Source: Rhynchopus sp. YZ270_cl-10 (lineage: Eukaryota; Euglenozoa; Diplonemea; Diplonemida; Diplonemidae). Taken from it: DNA of 64,000 nt. The stretch spans positions 992,001 to 1,056,000 of the forward strand of contig OZ037897.1 in the NCBI GenBank assembly GCA_964035575.1, read 5' to 3'. Below the pieces are notes generated by a model. It was not told where the DNA came from. It made no database searches and saw only the letters and a list, made by a program, of their open reading frames with translations. The translations under genes were made by a program, and so were the position numbers. Positions 1 to 7,743 of this stretch are shown here, piece by piece; position 1 is the stretch's first letter; each line of letters opens with the position of its first letter.

Positions 1-196
1 GTGTGAAAAGTTGTAGAAACCTCGTCCCGTATAACACCACCGACATTTTTTTTTTACCCAACAAAGGATGATTTTCTTTTTTTTTGTTTAGATTTATGTT
101 CCAATCTGTTTCTTTTCTTTTGTTGTGCTTTCATCCATGGCTGACGTTATGTCAATCGGAAGTGTGTCTGCATCTACACCCATTCCCTCTTTCTCA

Positions 197-230
197 GATG
201 TGTATGCACTGTAAAGCATATTCATCGCAT
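197..230 (+). repeat. Dispersed hairpin element, TATGC/GCATA stem
   Basis: TATGC at 203-207 pairs perfectly with GCATA at 216-220 around the loop ACTGTAAA, followed by TTCATC. This is the same layout as the copies at 43801, 27631 and 12216. It belongs to the hairpin family described in the findings. Its function is unknown. Confidence 0.5.
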
Positions 231-322
231 CAATCTTTTGTTTCTGACACACTCCACGACGCTTGGACACGTTTTAAACGACCAAGCCCTGTTTTGTGGG
301 CCTTTAGAAAAAAATAAATAAA

Positions 323-372
323 TATAGTGGAGTGCATCCTTGGGTGCCTACACCAATACAAAAAATCAAGCT
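323..372 (+). repeat. Dispersed element with CATCC/GGGTG hairpin
   Basis: The segment shares a run of about 35 bases with 27083-27128 (TGCATCCTTGGGTG, then CTACACCAATACAAAA). CATCC and GGGTG can pair around a TT loop. Shorter or diverged relatives lie at 28291-28330, 3597-3640 and 52628-52690. All read on the + strand. Confidence 0.5.
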
Positions 373-927
373 TTCAAAACAAAGGTGGCAACAGTATTGG
401 AGTCTACCATTGGTAAGCAATGGTGTTTCAATGATGATATAGGTGAGTGATGACACCTCCCCCTTTTTTTTGTGTGCACGTTTAGGAAAAGGTAACTTCC
501 TACTAAGCCCGCCGACTCCATTTTCTTGGAGCTTCCAGGGCAGTACAATGCTCCGTTCTCTAAAAAAGGAATGGTAAAAAAAAAAAAAGTTTTCAAAAAA
601 AAGGTGTGGCACGTCTGCGAACACTCTCTCCTATCGGAGTTTAGCAGACCACAAAGGTGGGGTTTTTTCTTTTCAAGAGGTGACTTCAATGCGAGAGGCT
701 TGTGGGTCATCTCACGTACGTTTCTATGAAGCAAAATATAGGTGTTCATAGTGACCAGCATTTATCGTCCAAAGTATTTCCTAACTCCCTCCCCAACCCG
801 GACCCTATCAGCACACAGGAGTTATGACTCTGTGTCTTCAATGAGTTCCGGTTCGTCTGACTGATGAGTGGAAGCGGGAGTACAGCAATATCAGATGTAC
901 CCCATGAAGCGGATGTAAGACAACTGC

Positions 928-1016
928 ATGGTTGGGGATGTCCATCCCACAACGCACCCGGTCATACCAAGGTACACTGTTTGTGAGAGTGCTGTTGTAT
1001 TTCAAGGCAATTTTTT
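928..1016 (+). repeat. Dispersed element: GGGATG/CATCCC hairpin plus TACACTG module
   Basis: GGGATG and CATCCC pair around TC. Downstream comes ACCCGGTCATACCAAGGTACACTG, then a GAGAG-type loop, then TTGTATTTCAAG and a T run. The same order of parts recurs inside an intron at about 31719-31811, where the first hairpin is GGGGT/ACCCC instead. The downstream module alone recurs at 11451, 27803 and 34463. Confidence 0.5.
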
Positions 1017-1312
1017 ATTTTTACACACATATTTTGGCACTTTGATTTTTGAGCGAGTGGTTCTTTTCAAAGTGACGTTCAACATAGTGAGGCCTTAAGT
1101 TCATCCTTACAAACCCTTCTTTTTTTTTCCTCCCGTCTCTCTCCCTCTCTCAGTGCCTCTGTATCACAGAGGAGTTATGCAACTTTCAACTCAGGTCTTT
1201 TTTTTTCTTTTTTTTTCTTCTTCTTTTCTTCCTTCCCCCCTACTCAACAAAGTTTAAAGCGATCTTGCTTGTCCTTATATATTTTGGAGTTAAAACAACA
1301 AATTAAAATACA

Positions 1313-1421
1313 CCTGATTTTTACCCCGCGGATAGGCCCGGATAGGTCCGGATAGGCGCGGATAGGTCCGGATAGGCCCGGATAGGGCCGGATATGGCCG
1401 GATATGGCCGGATAGGACCGT
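1313..1421 (+). repeat. Decamer tandem array (GGATAGG-NCC)
   Basis: About nine to ten units of a 10-bp repeat, core GGATAGG with a variable CC/TCC/CGC spacer, drifting to GGATATGGCC at the right edge. A lead-in (CTGATTTTTACCCCGCGGA) is nearly identical to that of the second array at 2529, so the two are direct repeats of one another. Confidence 0.9.
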
Positions 1422-1453
1422 ACAGGCCAAACCCCACGTATTTTTCCCATACG

Positions 1454-1764
1454 TACTGTGTACTGTGTACTGGGGTACTGTGTACTGGGTACTGGGTACT
1501 GGGTACTGGGTGCTGGGTACTGGGTACTGGGTACTGGGTACTGGGTACTGGGTACTGGGTACTGGGTACTGGGTACTGGGTACTGGGTACTGGGTACTGG
1601 GTACTGGGTACTGGGTACTGGGTACTGGGTACTGGGTACTGGGTACTGGGTACTGGGTACTGGGTACTGGGTACTGGGTACTGGGTACTGGGTACTGGGT
1701 ACTGGGTACTGGGTACTGGGTACTGGGTACTGGGTACTGGGTACTGGGTACTGGGTACTGGGTA
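1454..1764 (+). repeat. Heptamer minisatellite, GTACTGG units
   Basis: About 43 tandem copies of a 7-bp unit. The left edge contains GTACTGT variants; the rest is almost pure GTACTGG. Because 7 is not a multiple of 3, the array is open in several frames and gives spurious ORFs (poly VLGTGYW-like on +, QYPVPST-like on -). The second array at 2310 is the GTACTGT variant in inverted orientation. Confidence 0.95.
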
Positions 1765-2310
1765 GCTACGTTAGAGATCTGTTTCATTCTCGTCAGCAAT
1801 CTTCTTCGCAAACTCCAAGACAAAGGGTTGGAAGAGGAAGTCGGATTGGGCTGTGGAAGTTTCGGGCTGCTGTTCCACCCCGCAGATGATCGTTTGTCAT
1901 CCGCATGCCCCCAGAGTCCTTCAGCATCACGTTCTGCACACCTCTGGATCTTCTTCGCTACGTTAGTGCGATACGCGCAGAGGGAGGGGTCCACCCCTTT
2001 GCTCCCGTGAACTTGTACTGTTTGTCCGATGTTTTCTTTGGCACAAGAGTGATGAACGGGGTTTGAGTGAGTCCAAACACATCCTTCTCAGGCAAAGAGT
2101 AATAAGAGGTTGTGAGACGCTCGGGACGCTGCGAATGCAGCATGCAGAACTGAAAGGCAGTGTTGAAACCAGAAGATTACAGATGGCGGGTCAGACACTG
2201 TGTCACTTACCCCATGCATCGGTAGATGAGAGCCAGCACCTTCAGAGCAGTGAACACAACACTGGGCGCAAAATTCATGTGCCAAAAGGCAACAAAACCC
2301 TACAAGGAGT
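1765..2310 (-). pseudogene. Decayed coding remnant between the minisatellites
   Basis: On the minus strand this segment looks coding but is spread over more than one frame. Working 5' to 3' on that strand there is a hydrophobic stretch, then a GTAAGT donor (forward 2210) and a TTTCAG acceptor (forward 2150) bounding a 61-bp intron-like piece. Next comes a frame at about 2149-1958 including the motif FGLTQTPFITLVPKK. Last is an acidic/aromatic C-terminal-looking stretch ending at a stop near 1775 (motif FVLEFAKKIADENETDL). No single frame joins these parts, so I read it as a remnant rather than a working gene. I do not recognise the family. It is the only minus-strand coding signal in the window and is bracketed by the two heptamer arrays. 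Confidence 0.35.
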
Positions 2311-2506
2311 ACCTAGTACCTAGTACACAGTACACAGTACACAGTACACAGTACACAGTACACAGTACACAGTACACAGTACACAGTACACAGTACACAG
2401 TACACAGTACACAGTACACAGTACACAGTACACAGTACACAGTACACAGTACACAGTACACAGTACACAGTACACAGTACACAGTACACAGTACACAGTA
2501 CACACA
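2310..2506 (-). repeat. Heptamer minisatellite, inverted (ACAGTAC units)
   Basis: About 27 copies of ACAGTAC (GTACTGT on the minus strand), starting with two variant units (CTAGTAC). It is inverted relative to the array at 1454-1764. GTAC is self-complementary and the units differ by one base, so transcripts spanning both arrays could fold back on each other. Confidence 0.95.
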
Positions 2507-2528
2507 CAGTGCAAAAATAGTTTTTTTC

Positions 2529-2612
2529 TGATTTTTCGACCCCGCGGATAGGCGCGGATAGGTCCGGATAGGCCCGGATATGGCCGGATAGGGCAAGGAT
2601 AGACCGGATAGG
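2529..2612 (+). repeat. Second decamer tandem array (GGATAGG-NCC)
   Basis: About seven to eight units of the same decamer as 1313-1421, with the same CTGATTTTT..CCCCGCGGA lead-in and the same orientation. It also drifts to GGATATGG and degraded units at its right end. Confidence 0.9.
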
Positions 2613-3766
2613 GCCAAAAGCCGGTTTTTTTTTTGGGGCAAAATCAGGTGGAAAATGCCTTTTTTCGGTAAAAAAAAATAATAGTAAACGCCAAAGTAAT
2701 ACAGAGGAGAACCAACCAGTATTTTCCTTTATACCTACAAGCGAAGGAGAAATAGGTCCTCAGATACGGCCGCCAATTCACCCCTCCAAAAGGTTAATTG
2801 TGCAATCAACGAAAAAAAAAACCTTTTTTTTTTTTTCCTTTTACCTATCAGAGTTACTATTTCTTCTTCAAACCAATTTTTTTTTCATTAACTCTCCCCC
2901 CCCCCCCCCCCCCTAACTTTTTCTCATGACAAACACAATTCCCACACCTCATCGCCCCTTCATTGGGGAGCTAAGACCTTTCTTCAAAGCGGGGGTTTGG
3001 ATAAGAGGGAAGCAGGAGGGGGGAAACAAAAAATACCCGAGAGTCGTGAAGAACCTCACAGTAAGGTACGGTTCAATTTATCAGTTTTCTATCTCTCGCG
3101 AGCTACTCGGGGAAGGAGGTGGTTGCTAAATTTATTTCTTCTTCTTCTTCTTCCTTTTTTTTTTTCTCTCTTTTTTCTCATGCCAATGAAGTGCTCTCTG
3201 GGGGTTCGATAACCCCGCGGAGAATCAGTCCCCGCGTCTGCCGATGAACGGTGAGGCGTTTGCACTTTCAACTTTTTTTTTTTGTGCCATCCATCCGGAT
3301 GGCTGGTATTGTATGTGAGTCAGTCGGTAGTATGCTTCAGTAGATTTCTATTTTAAAAAAAATGGTCCGGTATCTATGGTCCACAAAGGTCTTGCATTTG
3401 CATTTTCTGTTTTGGTTTTTGTTAGTTTTTTTTTATACAGTCGCGAAGGGTATGCTGTCTTCTCTGAGCGCTAAATGCTGTTTCCTCCGCAAAAAAAAAT
3501 GTGCGTGGAGCTCGAAAAAAGCAAGGTGTCTACACGTTATCAATTATTCAAAAAAAAAAAATTGAAAAATTTGAAAAAGGCACAAAAATTTAAAAAAGGT
3601 GGAGCCCATCCTCGGGTTGACTACAATACCAACCGAGGTTTTCAACAAAAAAAAAGGTGTAATAGTTGCGTAGAAAAACGGCCTGTTTTCATAAACCCCA
3701 CCCCACCCCACCCTTTCCTCCTTTCCTCCTTTCCACCTTCACTCTCAGGTGAATCCGACGAACACA
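2613..3766. other. Spacer with 5' region of the TPR gene
   Basis: No gene seen. The spacer contains A and T runs, a pure C run at about 2897-2913, the repeat at 3501-3552, and a diverged CATCC element at 3597-3640. The last part (about 3700-3747) is a long C/T-rich tract ending CACTCTCAG, 19 bases before the ATG at 3767. It looks like a 3' splice site for a 5'-UTR intron or a trans-spliced leader. Confidence 0.6.
3501..3552 (+). repeat. Dispersed element TGCGTGGAGCTCG...
   Basis: Shares TGCGTGGAGCTCG, an A-rich loop, AGGTGTCTACACGTTATCAA and ATTATTCAAAAAA with 19503-19566. In the second copy CTCGC and GCGAG pair around an ACGAAAAAAA loop; here the stem is weaker. A fragment (TGCGTGGAGTTC) occurs near 10518. 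Confidence 0.5.
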
Positions 3767-6760
3767 ATGAGCGTATCACCGGGTATTGCTGAGAAGACAA
3801 AGGGGAACGAGGCCTTCCAGTCAGGTGATTACACACAGGCGATTGTGTTGTATGGAAAGTCGGCGCAGCTGTTGGAAGCAGAGGGCGAAGGGGCCAACGA
3901 AGATCTCGGGAAGGTGTGGGCTAATATGGCGGAGTGTTATTTGAGACAGAAGGAGTGGTCTGCAGCAGAGGACGCAGCGACGAAGGCAATCAACGCCGAC
4001 GGGGCAAATGTAAAAGCGCGCTACCGCCGGGCTAAAGCTCGTTTTGAGATGAAGGATTTTGCTGGTGCTGTAGTAGACGCAGGGGAAGTCCATACACAGG
4101 ATGGCATAGGCCTTCTCAGATCCGCCCGTGCAGAGCTTGCTGCACCCGATAAGAAGAAGGCTATATTTAAGCGCATCATTGATTCGTACCGTATGCGAAT
4201 GGAGGATGACTACTGTGCTACAGGGGATGTGCATGTTGATTCGCTTTACAGTGGGGAAGAGCCACTGCCACTGAAGCATTTCAGAGGGTACGTTCGCATG
4301 GGCGCCAAGAAGAAGGCGTTCCCGCCCCCGTTTGACATTGAGACAGACCTGGAGGAGCTCTGCACCTTCGCCACGGAAGATAAGTTTCATTCCATCAGGT
4401 TTTGTGTGGAAGCTGACGACGTAAGAAAACACTACGATCCTCTGGGAATGCCGCAGGAGCTGAACGCACTGCGGCGCCTTGCAACTCAGGTGGTGGGGCC
4501 TCTGGCATCAATGTTCGGTGGCAGCGATGAAACGGAAGGGATCTATGATAACTACAGCGACGGACCGGATTCTTTCGAAGACAATGAGTACTGGTGGCAG
4601 GAGGCTCCATTCACACCGAATTTTGATATCGATTTTGAAGACGGTGAAGACCTTTTGGACGAGCTTTGTGAGAAATTACCCTCCTTCGAGGACCGAATCC
4701 GTGACTACAGCTGGCCCAGGTGGGATATGTCTCGGGCGTTGCAGGGTGGGTGGGGAAGGCCGGACAACCTTGACATCAGCGAACTGATTCTTGCAGAGCG
4801 TTTTGGCAAAGACCAGAACAAAATGTCCCCCGACAGGTTTGCACAGGATGTCCTGGCGGTCACATGCAACCAGCTTCCGTTCCTCAGGGTGCACTACTCC
4901 ATCAGCAGCGATGTGACTCAAGAGCCCCTTCCCCCCACCAGCTGGCTGTTTGACCATTACGGTGTGGTGACCGCGCTTGCAGTGGCAGCGTTTAGGTCCT
5001 TGCCAGACTCTGACCAGGAGAGTGCTGATGTGCAACAGCGTTTTGTCCGAGTTCTACTCTGCGGAAGGGAGACACCCTTGACGTTGAAATACCTGCCTGA
5101 TGAGGGGGGGAAAGCGGTGCCGTATGGGGAATGGAAGGGGGCCACCCTCGAGGACGTCATCCCAGAGGGTTGGAATCAGGGCAGAGGAAGCATCTTGATG
5201 GAGAAGGCATGGGATATCTGGCACAGCCAATGCCATGCCAGGGTGTGTGTGGAGGCTGCGCAAGCTGCTGCCGAGTCGAAGGACCATGGCGCAGTGTTGG
5301 AGCACACTGCCACAGGCCTCGCACTACCGTGCTTCCACGAGAAGGCTCTGAATGAACGAGGGCAACATGGCGAGGACAGAACATCGTGGGATACTGCAAG
5401 AATCATCCCCAATATGTACGCCCGGCTGGTCTCCCTGCGTGGCGATGCGATGAAGGCAACTGGCGTGTCTATCTCTGATGTCGAAGTTCACTTTGCGACG
5501 GCACTAGAGCTCATGCCGATGCGGGGATCACACTGCGAGGGATTTCAGAGCCGAAAGGGAATTGTCGAGCTGACTCTCCGCCATGCACATATTCTTGCCG
5601 AGCTCGAAAGAATCGACGAAGCACGAAGGTGTGCGGACAGTGCAAAACGTACCATCGAATGCCACCGCAAATGGGACCCAGAGGATGATATGGACGAAGA
5701 GCTGCGGGAGGCCGTGGAGTTGAAGCAGTCGTTAGCTGAACGACGGGGCCCGCTGCCGACAAGGACACCCACTGTGATTGCGGATGAGGAGGGGTGGTGG
5801 GCGTTCGATGCCTCTGACAGCCCTGCTGTCCAGGACCACCTTCTGGAGAGGGAAGGCGCGCGCGTTGGGTTGTGGGCGAAGGAGGTCGGGCCGCGGCCTG
5901 ATATCAAGCGCCTTCATCTGCACATCCACGATGGGTACGTAGGTCTCTCAGGCCTTTCTGATATATTCCCCGAACTGGAAGAGCTCATCGTCGACGACTC
6001 GCAAAACTGCCTTCGAGTGATGTACAATCTGACTGCGTTGGTTGCGCTAGCCCCCACCCTCACGAGCCTGACATTGGATTTATCTGGACAGTGGATGTGC
6101 GAAGGGGAGGACGCGCTTGCCCCGATTGCGTCCCTCACGAACCTGCGAGAACTCCACATCACACATCTCCGCGACGGGGTGGGCCCGTTCTTGAAGAACC
6201 TTGAGAAACTGACCAACCTCGAGCGCCTCTTCTTTGACGGTGCAAATGAAGAGTGGGGGAAATCACCTTCGACGCTGGACCTTTCACAGTTGGTGAAACT
6301 GAAGGACGCTGTGTTCGTTGAGTGTGAATTTTGCGCCCCTGATGATTCAGTCACCTCCACACAGGCACTGATACTGCCGGATGCGGCTTGCAATGTGACG
6401 TTTCGCGGCAACCTTCGTTGCAATCAGGGGCACGTGTCCGAGACTCTCAGAAATCAACTAGAGGAGAAGAAGAATGCAGTAGCAGGTTTCACCTACGGGT
6501 TCGTCTTCGCCGAAGAGAACTGGCTGGATACCAAAGACCCACTGACGCTGGCTGTGAAAAACCTCCACTGTCAGTCGGGGCTGAATCAGTACCGCTTCTG
6601 GGATGGATACCGGAAGATAGCAACAGCTGAATATCCAGCCGATCGTGTGTTCCCTAAGAGGTATTCTTATGAAGAGGAAGAGGAGCAACCAGCGAATCAG
6701 ACGAAGAGCAAGAGCAACAAGAACAAGAAGAAGAAGAAGAACAAGAACAAGAAAAAATAG
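3767..6760 (+). CDS. TPR protein with LRR-like region and lysine-rich tail
   Basis: Single-exon frame, 997 aa from the ATG at 3767. An in-frame GTG at 3749 lies right on a CTCAG acceptor-like site, so the ATG is preferred. Residues about 8-110 are a clear TPR block of the co-chaperone kind (KGNEAFQSGDYTQAIVLYGK, then KVWANMAECYLRQKEWSAAEDA, then ARYRRAKARFEMKDFAGAV). A very acidic, Trp/Tyr-rich segment lies near 265-305. A second helical repeat-like region is near 540-640. Residues about 715-860 have leucine-rich-repeat spacing (LTSLTLDLSG, LRELHITHL, LERLFFDGA). The last about 25 residues are almost all Lys/Asn/Ser. TPRs usually bind protein partners, often Hsp70/Hsp90 tails. The tail could be a nuclear or nucleolar signal or bind RNA. 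The exact function is unknown. Confidence 0.85.
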   Translation: MSVSPGIAEKTKGNEAFQSGDYTQAIVLYGKSAQLLEAEGEGANEDLGKVWANMAECYLRQKEWSAAEDAATKAINADGANVKARYRRAKARFEMKDFAGAVVDAGEVHTQDGIGLLRSARAELAAPDKKKAIFKRIIDSYRMRMEDDYCATGDVHVDSLYSGEEPLPLKHFRGYVRMGAKKKAFPPPFDIETDLEELCTFATEDKFHSIRFCVEADDVRKHYDPLGMPQELNALRRLATQVVGPLASMFGGSDETEGIYDNYSDGPDSFEDNEYWWQEAPFTPNFDIDFEDGEDLLDELCEKLPSFEDRIRDYSWPRWDMSRALQGGWGRPDNLDISELILAERFGKDQNKMSPDRFAQDVLAVTCNQLPFLRVHYSISSDVTQEPLPPTSWLFDHYGVVTALAVAAFRSLPDSDQESADVQQRFVRVLLCGRETPLTLKYLPDEGGKAVPYGEWKGATLEDVIPEGWNQGRGSILMEKAWDIWHSQCHARVCVEAAQAAAESKDHGAVLEHTATGLALPCFHEKALNERGQHGEDRTSWDTARIIPNMYARLVSLRGDAMKATGVSISDVEVHFATALELMPMRGSHCEGFQSRKGIVELTLRHAHILAELERIDEARRCADSAKRTIECHRKWDPEDDMDEELREAVELKQSLAERRGPLPTRTPTVIADEEGWWAFDASDSPAVQDHLLEREGARVGLWAKEVGPRPDIKRLHLHIHDGYVGLSGLSDIFPELEELIVDDSQNCLRVMYNLTALVALAPTLTSLTLDLSGQWMCEGEDALAPIASLTNLRELHITHLRDGVGPFLKNLEKLTNLERLFFDGANEEWGKSPSTLDLSQLVKLKDAVFVECEFCAPDDSVTSTQALILPDAACNVTFRGNLRCNQGHVSETLRNQLEEKKNAVAGFTYGFVFAEENWLDTKDPLTLAVKNLHCQSGLNQYRFWDGYRKIATAEYPADRVFPKRYSYEEEEEQPANQTKSKSNKNKKKKKNKNKKK

Positions 6761-7743
6761 CTTCTCAACCTCTGAGGGGGGAGAATAAGTGCACCCCTTC
6801 CTTCCTTCCGTCCTTCCGTAGCTATCCCTACTTTTCTTTAAGGTGACTAAGCACGAGAGGCTTAGGTTCAAACTCTTATAAACTTTTCTTTCTTTTCCCC
6901 ACGCCCCCACCCCTTTGCTTTAACTTTGCTTGGACATCCCGCCCCCCCATCCCCTATCAAAAAAGGAAAAGAAGACTATCGCATCAGATAGCTGATTCTG
7001 GGGGGAAAAATAAATAAAAATGTGGCACATCAGCACTAGAGTGCAAAAAATAAAACAAAACAAAACAAAATCTATCTTTCAATTGCATCTAAGGAGTTCT
7101 CTATCCAATACTGTCTGCTGCCGGGAACATTTTTCATTGATCCCTTTTCCTAGGCTATCAATTTATTGATTTGCATACTGTTGAAATACTTTAATGAGTT
7201 TTCCCCTTCAACCGCTTCTTCAACCCCTATATTTTTCTCCTTTCCAACCGGTACTTCTTTAGCACCCTCTGTTCCTTCTTTTCATTAGAAAACGAATGTA
7301 TATGAAATAATCCTTTCCATCCAGACTCCGTGTCTCCAACCGGGTCTATACGAGTCCGAATGGACTGGCGGGCGTAACACTTCGAGGAGCCTTGTTGTTC
7401 CGAGGGTTTGAGCCTTATGGCCAGTACCTACGGTTCGCCCAGTCAGCTTGCTGGCTGGGCTTACGGGTGTAACACTTCTCCCCCCTCACATACATCCCCC
7501 CCCGTCACAGAAGAGCAGGAAAAAACGTCTTTGCAGTTTTTCAACAAAAAACTCACACACATATCTTCTCTTTTCTTTTTTTTTACCGTCTACCCCCCAC
7601 CTCCCCCAAACCGTTAACCCTCTCCCCCCCTCCCGCCCCCCTTCGACCCCTCAATCAAACCCCCCCGTCTTCTCTCTCCTCACTTTATTTTTTTTCTCTT
7701 TTTCTTTTCTCGCTCTTTTTTCTCTCTTTTAGACTTTTAAAAA
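6761..7743. other. Spacer between the TPR and half-RING genes
   Basis: No gene seen. It holds the strong hairpin at 6841-6890, 80 bases after the TPR stop, A-rich runs, and two related phrases (GGGCGTAACACTTC at about 7370 and GGGTGTAACACTTC at about 7465). Near the second one, GCCCAGTCAGC and GCTGGCTGGGC form a long stem. From about 7610 to 7732 the sequence is almost pure pyrimidine, ending TCTTTTAG 11 bases before the next ATG, a likely 3' splice site. Confidence 0.6.
6841..6890 (+). repeat. Dispersed hairpin, CTAAGC/GCTTAG stem, ACGAGAG loop
   Basis: CTAAGC at 6847-6852 pairs with GCTTAG at 6860-6865 around ACGAGAG. It is led by AGGTGA and followed by GGTTC, TTATAAACTTTTC and a pyrimidine tail. 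It is the nearest structured element downstream of the TPR gene stop, so it could be part of that transcript's 3' UTR or processing signal. Confidence 0.65.

Larger units (their letters stand above)
1..1312. other. Intergenic spacer, T-rich, with dispersed hairpin elements
   Basis: No convincing gene. The short open frames are broken by homopolymer runs and have no protein-like composition. The spacer holds several dispersed elements listed separately: a hairpin at 197-230, a CATCC/GGGTG element at 323-372, and a TACACTG-type element at about 928-1016. Weaker, degenerate copies of the GGTGACTAAGC hairpin are visible near 678-715 and 1070-1130, recognisable from the order aggtgac, then gaggc, then tcatc. 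The stretch 1190-1240 is a polypyrimidine tract. Confidence 0.6.

Noticed and set aside
1394-2531. Frames of 100-230 codons inside the heptamer arrays
   Set aside because: A 7-bp repeat without stops is open by construction in all frames; the encoded VLGTGYW/QYPVPST/VYCVLCT text is not a gene.
3200-3240. tRNA-like T-arm (GGGGTTCGATAACCCC)
   Set aside because: A T-loop-like hairpin is present, but no acceptor stem, D-arm or anticodon arm can be placed upstream at the right distance.
6841-6890. Pol III A/B box reading of the hairpin family (GGTTCAAACTC as a B box)
   Set aside because: Only one copy shows that string; the other copies have GATCATC or GTTCATC, and the stem changes would destroy an A box. 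The pairing explanation fits better.
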